A stretch of DNA of 64,000 nucleotides from JACJYC01 sp964558465 (GCA_964558465.1 CAZLEF010000037.1:1-64000), one strand, 5' to 3'; positions 9,725 to 18,228 are shown, counted from the stretch's first letter. The notes: generated from the letters alone by a model not told the origin. Numbers and translations are program-made.

Positions 9725-9780
9725 TCATGTTCATTTTTCGGGGAAAAAGCTCCGCAGTAATAAAACCGCGGAGCGGCATG

Positions 9781-9794
9781 CCCTTTTAAAAGGG
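9781..9794. repeat. Perfect 14-bp palindrome CCCTTTTAAAAGGG
   Basis: A perfect self-complementary site lies between the two remnants, preceded by a 7-bp hairpin (GCTCCGC at 9749-9755 with GCGGAGC at 9768-9774). It could be a terminator relic for the upstream barrel remnant. Confidence 0.4.
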
Positions 9795-9828
9795 TCTCCT
9801 CGAAAATGTCTTTTCAGGGTTTGAGTGT

Positions 9829-10233
9829 TCAAAAATGATAGGTCAGGCCTATGTTCAGGCCGGTAGCGGATTCGTCGGTTCGGGCGAAAGGGGTCATTTG
9901 ATTTTTGATCAGGGAACCTGTTAAAACAGGGCTGACGCCGATACTGAGCCGTTCGTTAAGGTCGTATTCCACTCCTGCGCCGAATACATTATCCACAGAT
10001 AGGGTTTCAGCCGGCGGATTACATTTCGCCATCGGCTTCCGCTGGGGATCGCGAAATTTATCGTTTAAAAACCGGACATCGGATATTTCCAGGGACCGGT
10101 CCAGCAGGTAATTAAATGCCAGGCCCCCTTTTATTTCAAAATGAAGTCGTTTGCGCCCTACTTGGTACCCCAGCATAAGGGGCATGCTGATATTAGGTAG
10201 CGGATTGCAGTAGATGGTTGCACGTAAACGCAA
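9829..10233 (-). pseudogene. 5'-truncated outer-membrane beta-barrel protein
   Basis: The 134 codons read as the C-terminal half of a porin-type beta-barrel: alternating hydrophobic strands (ISMPLMLGYQVGRKRLHFEI, LSIGVSPVLTGSLI) and the closing strand ATGLNIGLTYHF, ending in Phe as expected for barrel assembly. There is no signal peptide, and the only start is a TTG adjoining an AT-rich spacer, so the first half of the gene is missing. The same strand and proximity to the remnant at 9416-9724 suggest one erosion event. It may still be expressed, but it could not be exported as it stands. Confidence 0.55.
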
Positions 10234-10318
10234 AAAAATTTAACAAGAAGGTGTGAAAAAGTGAACTTGCGGTGAAACCACTGGGAATTGCGGTGAAACA
10301 CAAGAATGGATTGGTCCG

Positions 10319-10382
10319 ATTCCTCAATTCCTCAATTCCTCCGCGCCTTCTGCGCGGCACGCAGTTCCTCAATTCCTCAATT
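10319..10382. repeat. CCTCAATT tandem units with a GC hairpin
   Basis: Units of CCTCAATT flank a hairpin CCGCGC-CTTCT-GCGCGG (10341-10357) followed by CACGC. The same arrangement with compensating base changes occurs twice at 12277-12330. The tract lies between the barrel remnant and the dehydratase promoter. Confidence 0.6.
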
Positions 10383-10419
10383 GATTGCGCCACAAGCGTG
10401 GAATCAGCCATCCATTTCC

Positions 10420-10427
10420 TACATTTG
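10420..10427 (+). promoter_or_regulatory. Candidate -7 box (TACATTTG) for the dehydratase gene
   Basis: TACATTTG matches TAnnTTTG and lies 22 bases before the ATG at 10450. The element excludes the longer upstream reading frame as the true start. No exact -33 TTG is present (GTG at 10398-10400 is the nearest). Confidence 0.45.
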
Positions 10428-10449
10428 CCAGAAAGCACCAATACCGAAC

Positions 10450-12165
10450 ATGAAAAAAGATCAACTCCGCAGTCGCGGCTGGTTTGGCCGAAGCGGCAAA
10501 GACGGATTTATTTATCGGGCCTGGATGAAAAACCAGGGGATTCCCGCAGAGGAATTCGACGGGAAGCCGGTCATCGGCATTTGTAATACCTGGTCGGAGC
10601 TCACGCCCTGCAACGCTCATTTCCGGGAGTTGGCGGAAGCGGTCCGCCGTGGCATACTCGAAGCGGGCGGTTTCCCCGTGGAATTTCCGGTCATGTCGCT
10701 GGGGGAGACCCTCATTAAACCCACCGCCATGTTGTACCGCAACCTGGTCAGTATGGACGTGGAGGAATCCATCCGGGCCAACCCGGTGGATGGGGTGGTC
10801 CTGCTCTGCGGCTGCGATAAAACCACGCCGTCGCTGGTAATGGGCGCGTGCAGCGTTAATCTGCCGACCCTCGTGGTTTCGGGCGGCCCCATGCTCACCG
10901 GCAAATTCAAAGGCAAAAATATCGGCACCTCCGATGTCTGGCGCTTCAACGAAGCCTACCGGAAAGGGGAAATGAGCCAGGCCGAGTTCCTGGATGCCGA
11001 AGCCGGTATGTGCCGCAGCCAGGGGCATTGCGCCGTGATGGGCACGGCCTCTACAATGGCTTGTATGGTAGAATCTTTGGGGCTTTCCCTGCCCGGCAAC
11101 GCCGCTATCCCCGCTGCGGACTCCCGCCGGAAAGTCCTGGCGCGTTTATCCGGAAGGCGGATCGTGGAAATGGTGCGGGAAGACCTGAAATTATCAGACG
11201 TCCTCACCCGGCCGGCGTTTGAAAATGCGATTATGGCCAACGCGGCCATCGGCGGTTCCACCAATTTTGTGTTGCACCTGCTGGCCATCGCCGGCCGGAT
11301 CGGAACGCCGTTGACGCTGGAAGATTTTGACCCCATTTCTTCCAGGATCCCATTGCTGGCCAACCTCCAGCCTTCCGGCGCCTATTTTGTGGAAGACCTG
11401 TATTATGCCGGCGGATTACCCGCCGTGATGAAAGAGTTGAGCGGTTTTTTACATAAAGATTGTATCACCGTTAACGGCAAAACCGTTCGGCAGAATTTTG
11501 AATCCGCCGAATGTTACAACCGCGAAGTCATCGCAACTATCGAACAACCTTTTAACCCGCAATCCGGCATCTGGGTGTTAAAAGGCAACCTCTGCCCCAA
11601 CGGCGCCGTCATCAAACCGTCCGCCGCAACGCCAGGCCTGATGCAACACCGCGGCAAAGCCGTTGCATTCGAGGATATCGAGGATTACAAAGCCCGCATC
11701 GACGACCCGGATCTGGACGTGGATGAAAACAGCGTGCTGGTACTCAAAAACGTGGGCCCCAAGGGTTATCCCGGTATGCCCGAGGTAGGCAATATGAGCC
11801 TGCCCAAAAAACTCCTGAAAAAAGGCGTGACCGATATGGTCCGGATTTCAGACGGAAGAATGAGCGGTACGGGGTTTGGCACGGTGGTTTTGCATGTTTC
11901 CCCTGAAGCGGCCGAGGGGGGAGCGCTGGCTTATGTCCGCGACGGCGACTATATCCGCCTGGACGTACCCAACCGGAGCCTGCACCTGGAAGTATCGGAG
12001 GAAGAATTGGCAGCCCGGAAAAAATCAGGGCGAACCCTGGTGCCCGTGGCAAATCGGGGTTATGTAGGCCTTTATCAAAAACACGTCGAACAGGCCCACC
12101 TGGGCGCCGACCTCGATTTCCTTAAAGGCGGATCGGGCAGCGAGGTGGTGCGGGATTCGCATTGA
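10450..12165 (+). CDS. IlvD/Edd family sugar-acid dehydratase (L-arabonate dehydratase-like)
   Basis: Fe-S dehydratase of 571 residues that would convert an aldonate such as L-arabonate or D-xylonate to a 2-keto-3-deoxy acid in the cytoplasm. The N-terminus RSRGWFG is typical of the sugar-acid branch rather than of IlvD itself. Three cluster cysteines are present: C54 (TPCN), C122 (GCDKTTP) and C194 (SQGHCAVMGTAS); D123-K124 supply the Mg2+ site. The C-terminal domain carries GPKGYPGMPEVGNM and SDGRMSGTGFGTVVLHVSPEA. ATG 10450 is chosen because the open frame upstream is repeat DNA and the promoter box lies inside it. A short-chain dehydrogenase follows 201 bases later on the same strand, fitting an oxidative pentose pathway. 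Which aldonate is used cannot be told by eye; the branch also contains D-xylonate and D-galactonate enzymes. Confidence 0.88.
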   Translation: MKKDQLRSRGWFGRSGKDGFIYRAWMKNQGIPAEEFDGKPVIGICNTWSELTPCNAHFRELAEAVRRGILEAGGFPVEFPVMSLGETLIKPTAMLYRNLVSMDVEESIRANPVDGVVLLCGCDKTTPSLVMGACSVNLPTLVVSGGPMLTGKFKGKNIGTSDVWRFNEAYRKGEMSQAEFLDAEAGMCRSQGHCAVMGTASTMACMVESLGLSLPGNAAIPAADSRRKVLARLSGRRIVEMVREDLKLSDVLTRPAFENAIMANAAIGGSTNFVLHLLAIAGRIGTPLTLEDFDPISSRIPLLANLQPSGAYFVEDLYYAGGLPAVMKELSGFLHKDCITVNGKTVRQNFESAECYNREVIATIEQPFNPQSGIWVLKGNLCPNGAVIKPSAATPGLMQHRGKAVAFEDIEDYKARIDDPDLDVDENSVLVLKNVGPKGYPGMPEVGNMSLPKKLLKKGVTDMVRISDGRMSGTGFGTVVLHVSPEAAEGGALAYVRDGDYIRLDVPNRSLHLEVSEEELAARKKSGRTLVPVANRGYVGLYQKHVEQAHLGADLDFLKGGSGSEVVRDSH

Positions 12166-12176
12166 TAATGAAATTT

Positions 12177-12272
12177 TGTTGATGTGTTGATATGTTGATT
12201 TGTTGATGCGAAACGGCAACCCTCAAATCAACAAATCAACAAATCAACGAATCAACAAATCAACGAATCAAC
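12177..12272. repeat. Facing GTTGAT / ATCAAC tracts forming a long imperfect hairpin
   Basis: GTTGAT-type units (12177-12208) face ATCAAC-type units (12223-12272) across a short GC-containing loop, so the transcript could fold back on itself. It lies just after the dehydratase stop and may end that transcript. The design matches the perfect version at 27395-27455. Confidence 0.6.
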
Positions 12273-12274
12273 TC

Positions 12275-12360
12275 CTCCACGCCTGTGGCGTGGCACGCAC
12301 ATCCTCGCATCCTCCACGCCTGTTGCGTGGCACGCGCTTCCTCGCATCCTCGATTCCTCA
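12275..12360. repeat. Two direct copies of a CCACGCC hairpin element
   Basis: Two copies of about 35 bases (TCCTCCACGCCTG...GTGGCACGC) lie in tandem. Each holds a small hairpin: CCACGCC-TGT-GGCGTGG at 12277-12293, and CCACGC...GCGTGG at 12314-12330. They end 7 bases before the SDR start codon. Confidence 0.6.
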
Positions 12361-12366
12361 ATATTT

Positions 12367-13140
12367 ATGGCATCAACCAAATTTCAAAACCAAACGGCAA
12401 TCATCACCGGCGCCGGCCAGGGCATCGGCTTCGAGATTGCCCGCCAACTGGCGCTTCAGGGCGCTTCTGTGTTGCTGAACGACATGGACGCCAGACTGGC
12501 CCGTTCCGCCGCAAGGGCGATTGAACGGGAAGGCGGAATCTGCCATGCCCTTCCCGGCGATGCGGCAGATACGGATTTCATCCCAAAAATGGTGGCTGAA
12601 GCCGTCGACCGGTTCGGCGCGTTGCATATCGCTATTGCCAATGCGGGCATTACGCTGTTCGGCAGTTTCCTGGAATACCAGCCCGAAACCCTGCAAAAGG
12701 TCATGGACCTCAACCTGAAAGGCAGTTTCTTCCTGGCCCAGGCGGCCGCCCGGCAAATGATCCGTCAGGGAACCGGGGGCACCATCCTGTTGATGTCGTC
12801 GGTTACCGGCCGGCAGGCCCACAAAAATCTGGTCGCCTACGGCATGACCAAAGCCGGCCTTGAAATGCTGGCAAAGGGTTTGGTAGCGGAATTATCGCCC
12901 ATGGGTATCCGGATCAACGCCGTTTGCCCGGGCGCAACCATGACCGAACGCACAGCGGAAGACGCGGCCTATGAAAAGACCTGGTCGGAGATCACGCCGC
13001 TCGGCCGGCCGGCCACGACTGCGGATATTGCCCAGGCGGCCCTGTTCCTGGTGTCCGACGCCGCCCGCCATATTACGGGTCAGACGCTGGTGGTGGACGG
13101 GGGGTGGACGGCGATGGGGGTGCAGCCGGGGGAAGGTTAA
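12367..13140 (+). CDS. SDR family NAD(P)-dependent oxidoreductase
   Basis: Classical short-chain dehydrogenase of 257 residues. It has the Rossmann glycine motif TGAGQGIG (14-21), the structural NAG motif (ANAGITLFG), the catalytic triad S145, Y158 and K162 (YGMTK), and the C-terminal GQTLVVDGGW. An aspartate (D39) at the end of the second beta strand favours NAD(H) over NADP(H). It is downstream of the aldonate dehydratase, so oxidation of an aldose or of a keto-deoxy sugar acid is a reasonable guess. The start is the ATG right after the hairpin repeats; no clear Shine-Dalgarno sequence is visible, as is usual in Bacteroidota. Confidence 0.92.
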   Translation: MASTKFQNQTAIITGAGQGIGFEIARQLALQGASVLLNDMDARLARSAARAIEREGGICHALPGDAADTDFIPKMVAEAVDRFGALHIAIANAGITLFGSFLEYQPETLQKVMDLNLKGSFFLAQAAARQMIRQGTGGTILLMSSVTGRQAHKNLVAYGMTKAGLEMLAKGLVAELSPMGIRINAVCPGATMTERTAEDAAYEKTWSEITPLGRPATTADIAQAALFLVSDAARHITGQTLVVDGGWTAMGVQPGEG

Positions 13141-13180
13141 AGGGGACTGGGGGACTGGGGGACTGGGAGACTGGGGGAAA
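13141..13180. repeat. GGGGGACTG tandem repeat
   Basis: Four imperfect copies of a 9-10 base unit (GGGGGACTG) directly follow the SDR stop codon and run up to the frame of the next small gene. Confidence 0.7.
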
Positions 13181-13191
13181 AGGTTTTCCGC

Positions 13192-13449
13192 TTGAAGGTC
13201 AGATTAAAAGAGGAAAAATTCATTACCCTGCTTTGTGTTTGTTTGAATATCTTTGGGAAACAAAACACCTTATTCACCTTTGGTGAAGCGGTATTGGGCT
13301 TAGGCGTAGCGTTGATGCTGCCTGGATCATTGATCGGCGGAATTGTAGGCGGCGGCTCCATCGATATCCCCATCGGCGGAAAAAAGGAAAACTACGAGGC
13401 CCGGAAAAAGGAACTGGAAAAATATTTGTTTGAACTTGGGGGAAATTAA
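13192..13449 (+). CDS. Small hydrophobic protein, possibly a 5'-truncated gene
   Basis: The 85 codons encode a glycine-rich hydrophobic stretch (LGVALMLPGSLIGGIVGGGS, about residues 35-55) followed by a charged helix rich in Lys and Glu (ENYEARKKELEKYLFEL). The pattern resembles the C-terminal membrane anchor and tail of short Bacteroidota membrane proteins. The only start is a TTG at 13192, and the frame stays open into the GGGGGACTG repeats, so the natural N-terminus is unclear and may have been lost. It ends 6 bases before the next gene, with which it may be co-transcribed. Function unknown. Confidence 0.45.
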   Translation: MKVRLKEEKFITLLCVCLNIFGKQNTLFTFGEAVLGLGVALMLPGSLIGGIVGGGSIDIPIGGKKENYEARKKELEKYLFELGGN

Positions 13450-13455
13450 ATTTTC

Positions 13456-14328
13456 ATGAAAAAACTGCAACCATTCATTTTTTTAACCTTCTTCTTGCTG
13501 TTTGCTCCATTTATTTACGGCCAGATCACGCAGGATTCCAGCAAGATCTGGCGGATCGAAACGAACGACGATAATGAATACATCGGCAGGATTTTAAAGG
13601 CGGACGGGAACGAGATCTCCCTGCAAACCGAAAACCTCGGCCTGATTACCATTCAGGTGAGAAACGTCAAATCCATGCAGGAAATCAAGCCCGGGCAAAT
13701 AGTAGAGGGGCAATTGTGGGCGGAAAACCCGCAGGCCACCCGTTATTTCTGGATGCCAAACGGTTATGGCCTTGCCAAAGGCGAGGGGTATTACCAGAAT
13801 GTCTGGGTGTTGTTCAACCAGGTGAGTTTCGGCATTACCGACAACTTCTCCCTGGGCGGAGGTATGGTACCCCTGTTTTTGTTTGCAGGCGCTCCAACTC
13901 CGGTCTGGATCACACCCAAGTTTTCCATTCCGGTCAAAAAAGATGCATTTAATCTGGGCGCCGGCGCACTGATCGGAACCATTATTGGCGGCGAAGATGA
14001 AGGGGGGCCCTTTGGAATCGCCTACGGGATCACTACCTTCGGCAATCGCGATAAAAACCTGTCCATTGGTCTGGGATTCGGCTTTTCCGGCGGCGAATGG
14101 GGCAGCGTTCCTGCGGTTTCTATCAGCGGAATGCTGCGGATCGGCAAAAAAGGTTACCTGCTGACGGAGAATTACCTGATCGAGGATGTCGGGCTTATCA
14201 TGGTCGGGGGCAGATCCGTCCTGAAAAAGGCCTCCCTGGATTACGGGCTTTTATTGCCTCTGGGCGCCGGGGAATTTGTCGGCGTCCCCTGGCTTGGGCT
14301 GATCCTGCCGCTGGGGAAGAAGGGATGA
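13456..14328 (+). CDS. Exported beta-rich protein of unknown function
   Basis: A protein of 290 residues with a clear signal peptide (FIFLTFFLLFAPFIYGQ, cleavage near residue 23). After a small N-terminal domain (WRIETNDDNEYIGRILKADG...GLITIQVRNVKSM, resembling an SH3-like fold), the remainder is a run of amphipathic, glycine-rich strands (FSLGGGMVPLFLFAG, LGAGALIGTIIGG, LSIGLGFGFSGG) that looks like a small outer-membrane barrel. Close relatives are, from memory, common as uncharacterised proteins in Bacteroidota. It follows the truncated small gene by 6 bases. I do not recognise a function. Confidence 0.75.
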   Translation: MKKLQPFIFLTFFLLFAPFIYGQITQDSSKIWRIETNDDNEYIGRILKADGNEISLQTENLGLITIQVRNVKSMQEIKPGQIVEGQLWAENPQATRYFWMPNGYGLAKGEGYYQNVWVLFNQVSFGITDNFSLGGGMVPLFLFAGAPTPVWITPKFSIPVKKDAFNLGAGALIGTIIGGEDEGGPFGIAYGITTFGNRDKNLSIGLGFGFSGGEWGSVPAVSISGMLRIGKKGYLLTENYLIEDVGLIMVGGRSVLKKASLDYGLLLPLGAGEFVGVPWLGLILPLGKKG

Positions 14329-14355
14329 TTTCTTCAGAATAGCGCTTCAAATGCA

Positions 14356-14363
14356 TATATTTG
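14356..14363 (+). promoter_or_regulatory. Candidate -7 box (TATATTTG) before the CorC-like gene
   Basis: TATATTTG matches TAnnTTTG. It covers the first possible TTG start (14361), which helps to place the true start downstream at TTG 14388. At the expected -33 position the bases are TTC rather than TTG. Confidence 0.4.
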
Positions 14364-14387
14364 CAGATCATCCAATTTTTCCTGACC

Positions 14388-15653
14388 TTGGAACTACTGA
14401 TCATTCTGCTTTTCAATCTGATTAACGGTATATTCGCACTATCGGAGATCGCCCTGGTATCTGTAAAAAAACAGCGAATGGCGCAACTCGCCGAAAATGG
14501 CAATGCCCGTGCCAGGACAGTGCTGGGATTACTGGAGAATCCGGAAAGTTTTCTGTCCGCTGTCCAAATTGGAATCACCCTGATTGGTATTGTGTCGGGC
14601 GTCTATGGCGGCGTAACGCTGACGGATAATTTCCGCCCTATCGTAGAACAAGTGGAAATGCTGCGACCCTACGCCCATCAAATCGCATATGTGCTGGTCG
14701 TGGCTTTTATCACTTACTTTTCAATCGTCATAGGGGAGTTGATCCCCAAAACACTGGCCATGAAATACGCTGAGCCGGTCGCCTTGAATATTGCAGGATT
14801 CATCCGTTTGTTTTCAAGTATTGCCCGTCCCTTCGTATGGTTGCTGACCAAATCCACGAGTCTTGTCTTTAAATTATTCGGGATCAAACCTGCTCAGGAA
14901 GAAAAAATTACCGAAGAGGAACTTCGTTATATTATCAAAACGGCCGGCAGACAAGGGCTGTTCAATAAAGAGGAAAGCGACCTTCATCACAACGTTCTGA
15001 CATTTACGGAGTTGCGCGCTAAAAATGTAATGACCCACCGGATTGATGTGGAGTGGGTGGATATTGCTGATTCAATGGAAAAAAATGAAAAAAAACTTCG
15101 GGAAAGTCAGCACTTTCAATTTCCTGTTTGTGAGGATGGTTACGATAAAATTCTCGGTTATCTGCATGTAAAGGATTTTTTCAGTCAAAAAGATCATCCG
15201 GATTTTAACCTGCGCAGCATTATCCGGGAAGCCGTGTTTGTTCCGGAAAACTTGTATGCCATTGATGTATTGCAGCACTTTAAAAAGCGGAGATGTTATT
15301 TCGGTATAGTTGTGGACGAACTCGGCGCCTTTGAGGGGGTGGTCACCCTGCATGATCTGTCAGAAGCCCTGGTCGGCGACTTACCGGATAATGAAATGGA
15401 TCCGCCGGAAATCGTATTGCGTGCAGATGGTTCTTTGCTGGTCAGCGGCAGCATTCTGGTCGTGGAGTTGAACCGTTTTCTGGAAAGTGTTTATATCCCG
15501 GAAAAAAGTGGACAATACAGCACCCTTGCCGGCTTCATTATTTATTATCTGGAACGCATACCTGACGTAGGCGAACAATTTGACTTTCATGGACGAAATA
15601 TTGAAATTGTCGACAAAGACGGTGCAAGAATTGATAAGATCATATTAAAATAA
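14388..15653 (+). CDS. Hemolysin/CorC family membrane protein (CNNM and CBS domains)
   Basis: About 421 residues. The N-terminal CNNM (DUF21) membrane domain has four hydrophobic segments with the family signature NGIFALSEIALVSVKK and the later IVIGELIPKTLA. A pair of CBS domains follows (about residues 205-335, including RAKNVMTHRIDVEWVD and CYFGIVVDELGAFEGVVTLHD) and a C-terminal CorC/HlyC domain (about 345-421). The family is linked to Mg2+ or Co2+ homeostasis; haemolysis is a historical label. The start is set at TTG 14388 (MELLIILLFNL), because a promoter box covers the earlier TTG and relatives begin this way. It ends 6 bases from the convergent mlaD gene, leaving no room for a separate terminator. 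Confidence 0.9.
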   Translation: MELLIILLFNLINGIFALSEIALVSVKKQRMAQLAENGNARARTVLGLLENPESFLSAVQIGITLIGIVSGVYGGVTLTDNFRPIVEQVEMLRPYAHQIAYVLVVAFITYFSIVIGELIPKTLAMKYAEPVALNIAGFIRLFSSIARPFVWLLTKSTSLVFKLFGIKPAQEEKITEEELRYIIKTAGRQGLFNKEESDLHHNVLTFTELRAKNVMTHRIDVEWVDIADSMEKNEKKLRESQHFQFPVCEDGYDKILGYLHVKDFFSQKDHPDFNLRSIIREAVFVPENLYAIDVLQHFKKRRCYFGIVVDELGAFEGVVTLHDLSEALVGDLPDNEMDPPEIVLRADGSLLVSGSILVVELNRFLESVYIPEKSGQYSTLAGFIIYYLERIPDVGEQFDFHGRNIEIVDKDGARIDKIILK

Positions 15654-15659
15654 CCGGAC

Positions 15660-16646
15660 TTACTGATTCATTTTTTTCTTCTCCTTCTCCAGTTTCCGGA
15701 AGTACCGCCGGAACAAAAAATTCTGTTTCAGGGCTTCCATATTCTCGCTGAAAGCCGCCGTGCCTTTTTCCACATTTTCGAGGGTGGCGCGCAGCCGTTC
15801 GGTCATGGCGGAATCCCGCATCAGGGCGTTCACGGGCCCCTGGCCGGCATTAAAATCCTGGCCGACGGTGACGGCGATCTGGTCCAGGTCCCGGGCAAGG
15901 CGTTCGGCGCTTGCCTCCACTTCCTGGATTTTTGACACCGCCTGCTGCAATTCCTGCGACAGGGTCGTGTCGGTGAGCAGGGTAGCGATCGTTCCCTTGC
16001 CTTCGGACGCCAGGGCCAGGGTAGCGGAAGCTTCCGTCATGAGGCCGGACGCTTTTTGGGTGGCTTCATGCAGGTGGGCGAAGGCCGCTTTGAGGTTGAC
16101 CGTCATGGTCCGGTCGTCGAGCAATTCGGCCAGTTGGGCGCTGGTATTGATCCGGTGGATGGTATTGCGCAGTTCTTCCGCGATCAGCGCAACATTTTCA
16201 TTGGTGCGGGAGAAGGTTTGCAACATGGCCTGCGTATTGATCTCCTCCCGCGAAGACAGCCGGTCGCCATCGTTCACCAGGGGCGCGGTTCCGGCGCCCG
16301 GTGAAATATTGATGACCCGGTTGCCGATCAGCCCGTCGGTGCCCAGGCTGGCGACGGCGTTGCGTCGGATAATGGTTTTCATCTTTTTATCGATGCTCAT
16401 GGCCACCTCGATCACGGTGTCGCTGACGAGCGAAACCCTGGAGACGCTCCCCACATCGATGCCGGAATACCGGACATTGTTTCCGGACACCAGGCCGTTG
16501 ACATTCACAAAATGCGTGGTCAGTTCGAAACGGGCGCCGAAGAGGTTCCGGTTTTTGCCCAGGAGGTACAAAGAAAAAATGAGCAGAAAGATGCCGGTCA
16601 GGACAAAAACGCCCAATTTCATATTATTGATGGTCCGGTTTTCCAT
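15660..16646 (-). CDS. mlaD: MlaD family (MCE domain) lipid transport protein
   Basis: Membrane-anchored substrate-binding subunit of an Mla-type phospholipid transporter. A single N-terminal membrane helix (LGVFVLTGIFLLIFSLYLLG, about 9-28) is followed by one MCE domain (about 40-118: HFVNVNGLVSGNNVRYSGIDVG...GLIGNRVINISPG) and then a long helical tail of about 190 residues with heptad-like spacing (ASAERLARDLDQIA). The tail would form the periplasmic needle seen in longer MCE proteins. Start ATG 16646 is preferred over the longer frame because the membrane helix then sits at the N-terminus. It lies 11 bases after mlaF. Confidence 0.92.
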   Translation of the reverse strand: MENRTINNMKLGVFVLTGIFLLIFSLYLLGKNRNLFGARFELTTHFVNVNGLVSGNNVRYSGIDVGSVSRVSLVSDTVIEVAMSIDKKMKTIIRRNAVASLGTDGLIGNRVINISPGAGTAPLVNDGDRLSSREEINTQAMLQTFSRTNENVALIAEELRNTIHRINTSAQLAELLDDRTMTVNLKAAFAHLHEATQKASGLMTEASATLALASEGKGTIATLLTDTTLSQELQQAVSKIQEVEASAERLARDLDQIAVTVGQDFNAGQGPVNALMRDSAMTERLRATLENVEKGTAAFSENMEALKQNFLFRRYFRKLEKEKKKMNQ

Positions 16647-16657
16647 AGTTAAACGGT

Positions 16658-17407
16658 TTAGTGAAAGAACTGCCTGATATTTTCGTCCTGAGAAACTTCG
16701 AGCTCGCCGTAAGTTCCGGTCCTGTAACATTTTCCGTCAATGAGCATAGCGACCCGGTCGGCAGTAAGTTTCACGCATTTCAAATCGTGTGTAATAATGA
16801 TGGCGGAAGTATCGTATTTTTCTCCGATTGCGGTGATCAGTTTGATGATCTCCAGGCTGGTGATGGGGTCCAGGCCGGTGGTGGGTTCGTCGTACAAAAT
16901 AATTTCCGGCTTCAGGATCAGGGTCCGGGCCAGGGCGATCCTTTTGCGCATGCCGCCAGAGAGTTCGGCGGGCATCATGTCAACGGCATGTTCCAGGCCG
17001 ACGTTGCGCAGGGCTTCCATCACCATGCCGTTGACCTCCTGCTGGGTCAGGTTGAAGGAGTGCCGGCGCAACGGGAATTCCAGGTTTTGCCGCACGGTCA
17101 TGGAATCGTAAAGGGCGTTGCTTTGAAATAAAAATCCGATTTTTACCCGGATCTCATCCAATTCCAGGTGGTCGAGTTCCAATACATTCTGCCCCAGCAC
17201 CTGTATGCTGCCTGAGTCGGGTTGGATCAGGCCGATGATGCATTTGATCAGGACGGATTTGCCCGAACCGGATTTGCCCAATACTACCAGGTTTTCGCCC
17301 CGTTTCAGGGTCAGATCAAAATTTTCCAGCACTTTGTTGGCCCCAAAAGACTTGCAGAGATTGCGGATGACAATAACGTCGTCTTTTGAAGCGTCTGCAG
17401 TTGTCAT
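16658..17407 (-). CDS. mlaF: MlaF family ABC transporter ATP-binding protein
   Basis: ATPase of 249 residues. Walker A is GKSGSGKS at 44-51, the Q-loop lies in FLFQSNALYDSMTV, the signature is LSGGMRKR at 149-156, Walker B is IILYDEPTTGLDP with the catalytic Glu at 174, and the switch His is in IIITHDLK. The MRKR version of the signature motif is typical of the Mla/Mkl branch. It drives lipid movement between the inner and outer membranes together with the permease upstream and the MCE protein downstream. It lies 9 bases after mlaE in the order mlaE-mlaF-mlaD. Confidence 0.95.
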   Translation of the reverse strand: MTTADASKDDVIVIRNLCKSFGANKVLENFDLTLKRGENLVVLGKSGSGKSVLIKCIIGLIQPDSGSIQVLGQNVLELDHLELDEIRVKIGFLFQSNALYDSMTVRQNLEFPLRRHSFNLTQQEVNGMVMEALRNVGLEHAVDMMPAELSGGMRKRIALARTLILKPEIILYDEPTTGLDPITSLEIIKLITAIGEKYDTSAIIITHDLKCVKLTADRVAMLIDGKCYRTGTYGELEVSQDENIRQFFH

Positions 17408-17416
17408 GTTCGTTGA

Positions 17417-18202
17417 TCAATCGTATAGGTTCATTAAATCGGTTATTTGCACCACGATCAGGTCCAGAATGAAAATCATCACCGAAGAAACCACCACTGC
17501 CGAATTGGCTGCCCGCCCGACACCTTCCGTGCCTTTATCTGTGAAATAACCTTTGTAACAACCAATAATACCCACCGCAAAACCAAAAAAGAACGTTTTG
17601 ATCACCGCCGGAATAATATCAGCAAAGATCAGGCTGTCGAAGATCTGCTTGAAAAACAGGTACGAAGTGGTCTTTTCGTAAATATTGTTTCCCAGATAAG
17701 AACCATACAAGGAAATGGAGTCGGAAATGATCACCAATATAGGCAGCATCACCATTGCTGCCGCCGTGCGGGTGACCACCAGGTATTTGAACGGGTTGGT
17801 GCCGGAGACTTCCATGGCGTCAATCTGTTCGGTCACTTTCATGGAACCCAGTTCGGCGCCGATGCTGGAACCGATCTTGCCTGCAAAAATAAGGGAAGTC
17901 AGCACAGGTCCGACCTCGCGCACGATGGCAATACCGACCATCGACGGGATCAGGGATTCCACCCCGTAGTAGACCATCGAAGGGTGCAATTGCATGGTCA
18001 GCACCAGGCCCATGATAAAAGCTGTCAGCCCGGTCAGCGGAAGGGATTTGTAACCGATGACGTAACACTGGCGGATGAATTCGCGCCATTCATAACGCGG
18101 CTTTAAACCCTCCCGGAAGAAACGGGCTGCAAAACGGCTCAACCCCCCGGCATCGCGCAGGAAGATTTTTGTATTTTCCGGAAGGGGCATTCTATTTTTC
18201 AT
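17417..18202 (-). CDS. mlaE: MlaE family ABC transporter permease
   Basis: Permease of 261 residues with five to six hydrophobic helices and the family core MGLVLTMQLHPSMVYYGVES, REVGPVLTSLIFAGKIGSSI and GAELGSMKVTEQIDAMEVSG. It forms the membrane core of a retrograde or anterograde phospholipid transporter that keeps outer-membrane asymmetry. It is the first gene of the mlaEFD operon. MlaB, MlaC and MlaA genes are not present here, as is usual for Bacteroidota. A TACTTTTG promoter box lies 26 bases before its ATG. Confidence 0.95.
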   Translation of the reverse strand: MKNRMPLPENTKIFLRDAGGLSRFAARFFREGLKPRYEWREFIRQCYVIGYKSLPLTGLTAFIMGLVLTMQLHPSMVYYGVESLIPSMVGIAIVREVGPVLTSLIFAGKIGSSIGAELGSMKVTEQIDAMEVSGTNPFKYLVVTRTAAAMVMLPILVIISDSISLYGSYLGNNIYEKTTSYLFFKQIFDSLIFADIIPAVIKTFFFGFAVGIIGCYKGYFTDKGTEGVGRAANSAVVVSSVMIFILDLIVVQITDLMNLYD

Positions 18203-18228
18203 CGTTCCAAACCCAACAATGGTTTTGA

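Noticed and set aside
10306..10449. Longer N-terminus for the dehydratase
   Set aside because: It reads through CCTCAATT repeats and the TACATTTG box; the family starts at MKKDQLRSRGWFG.
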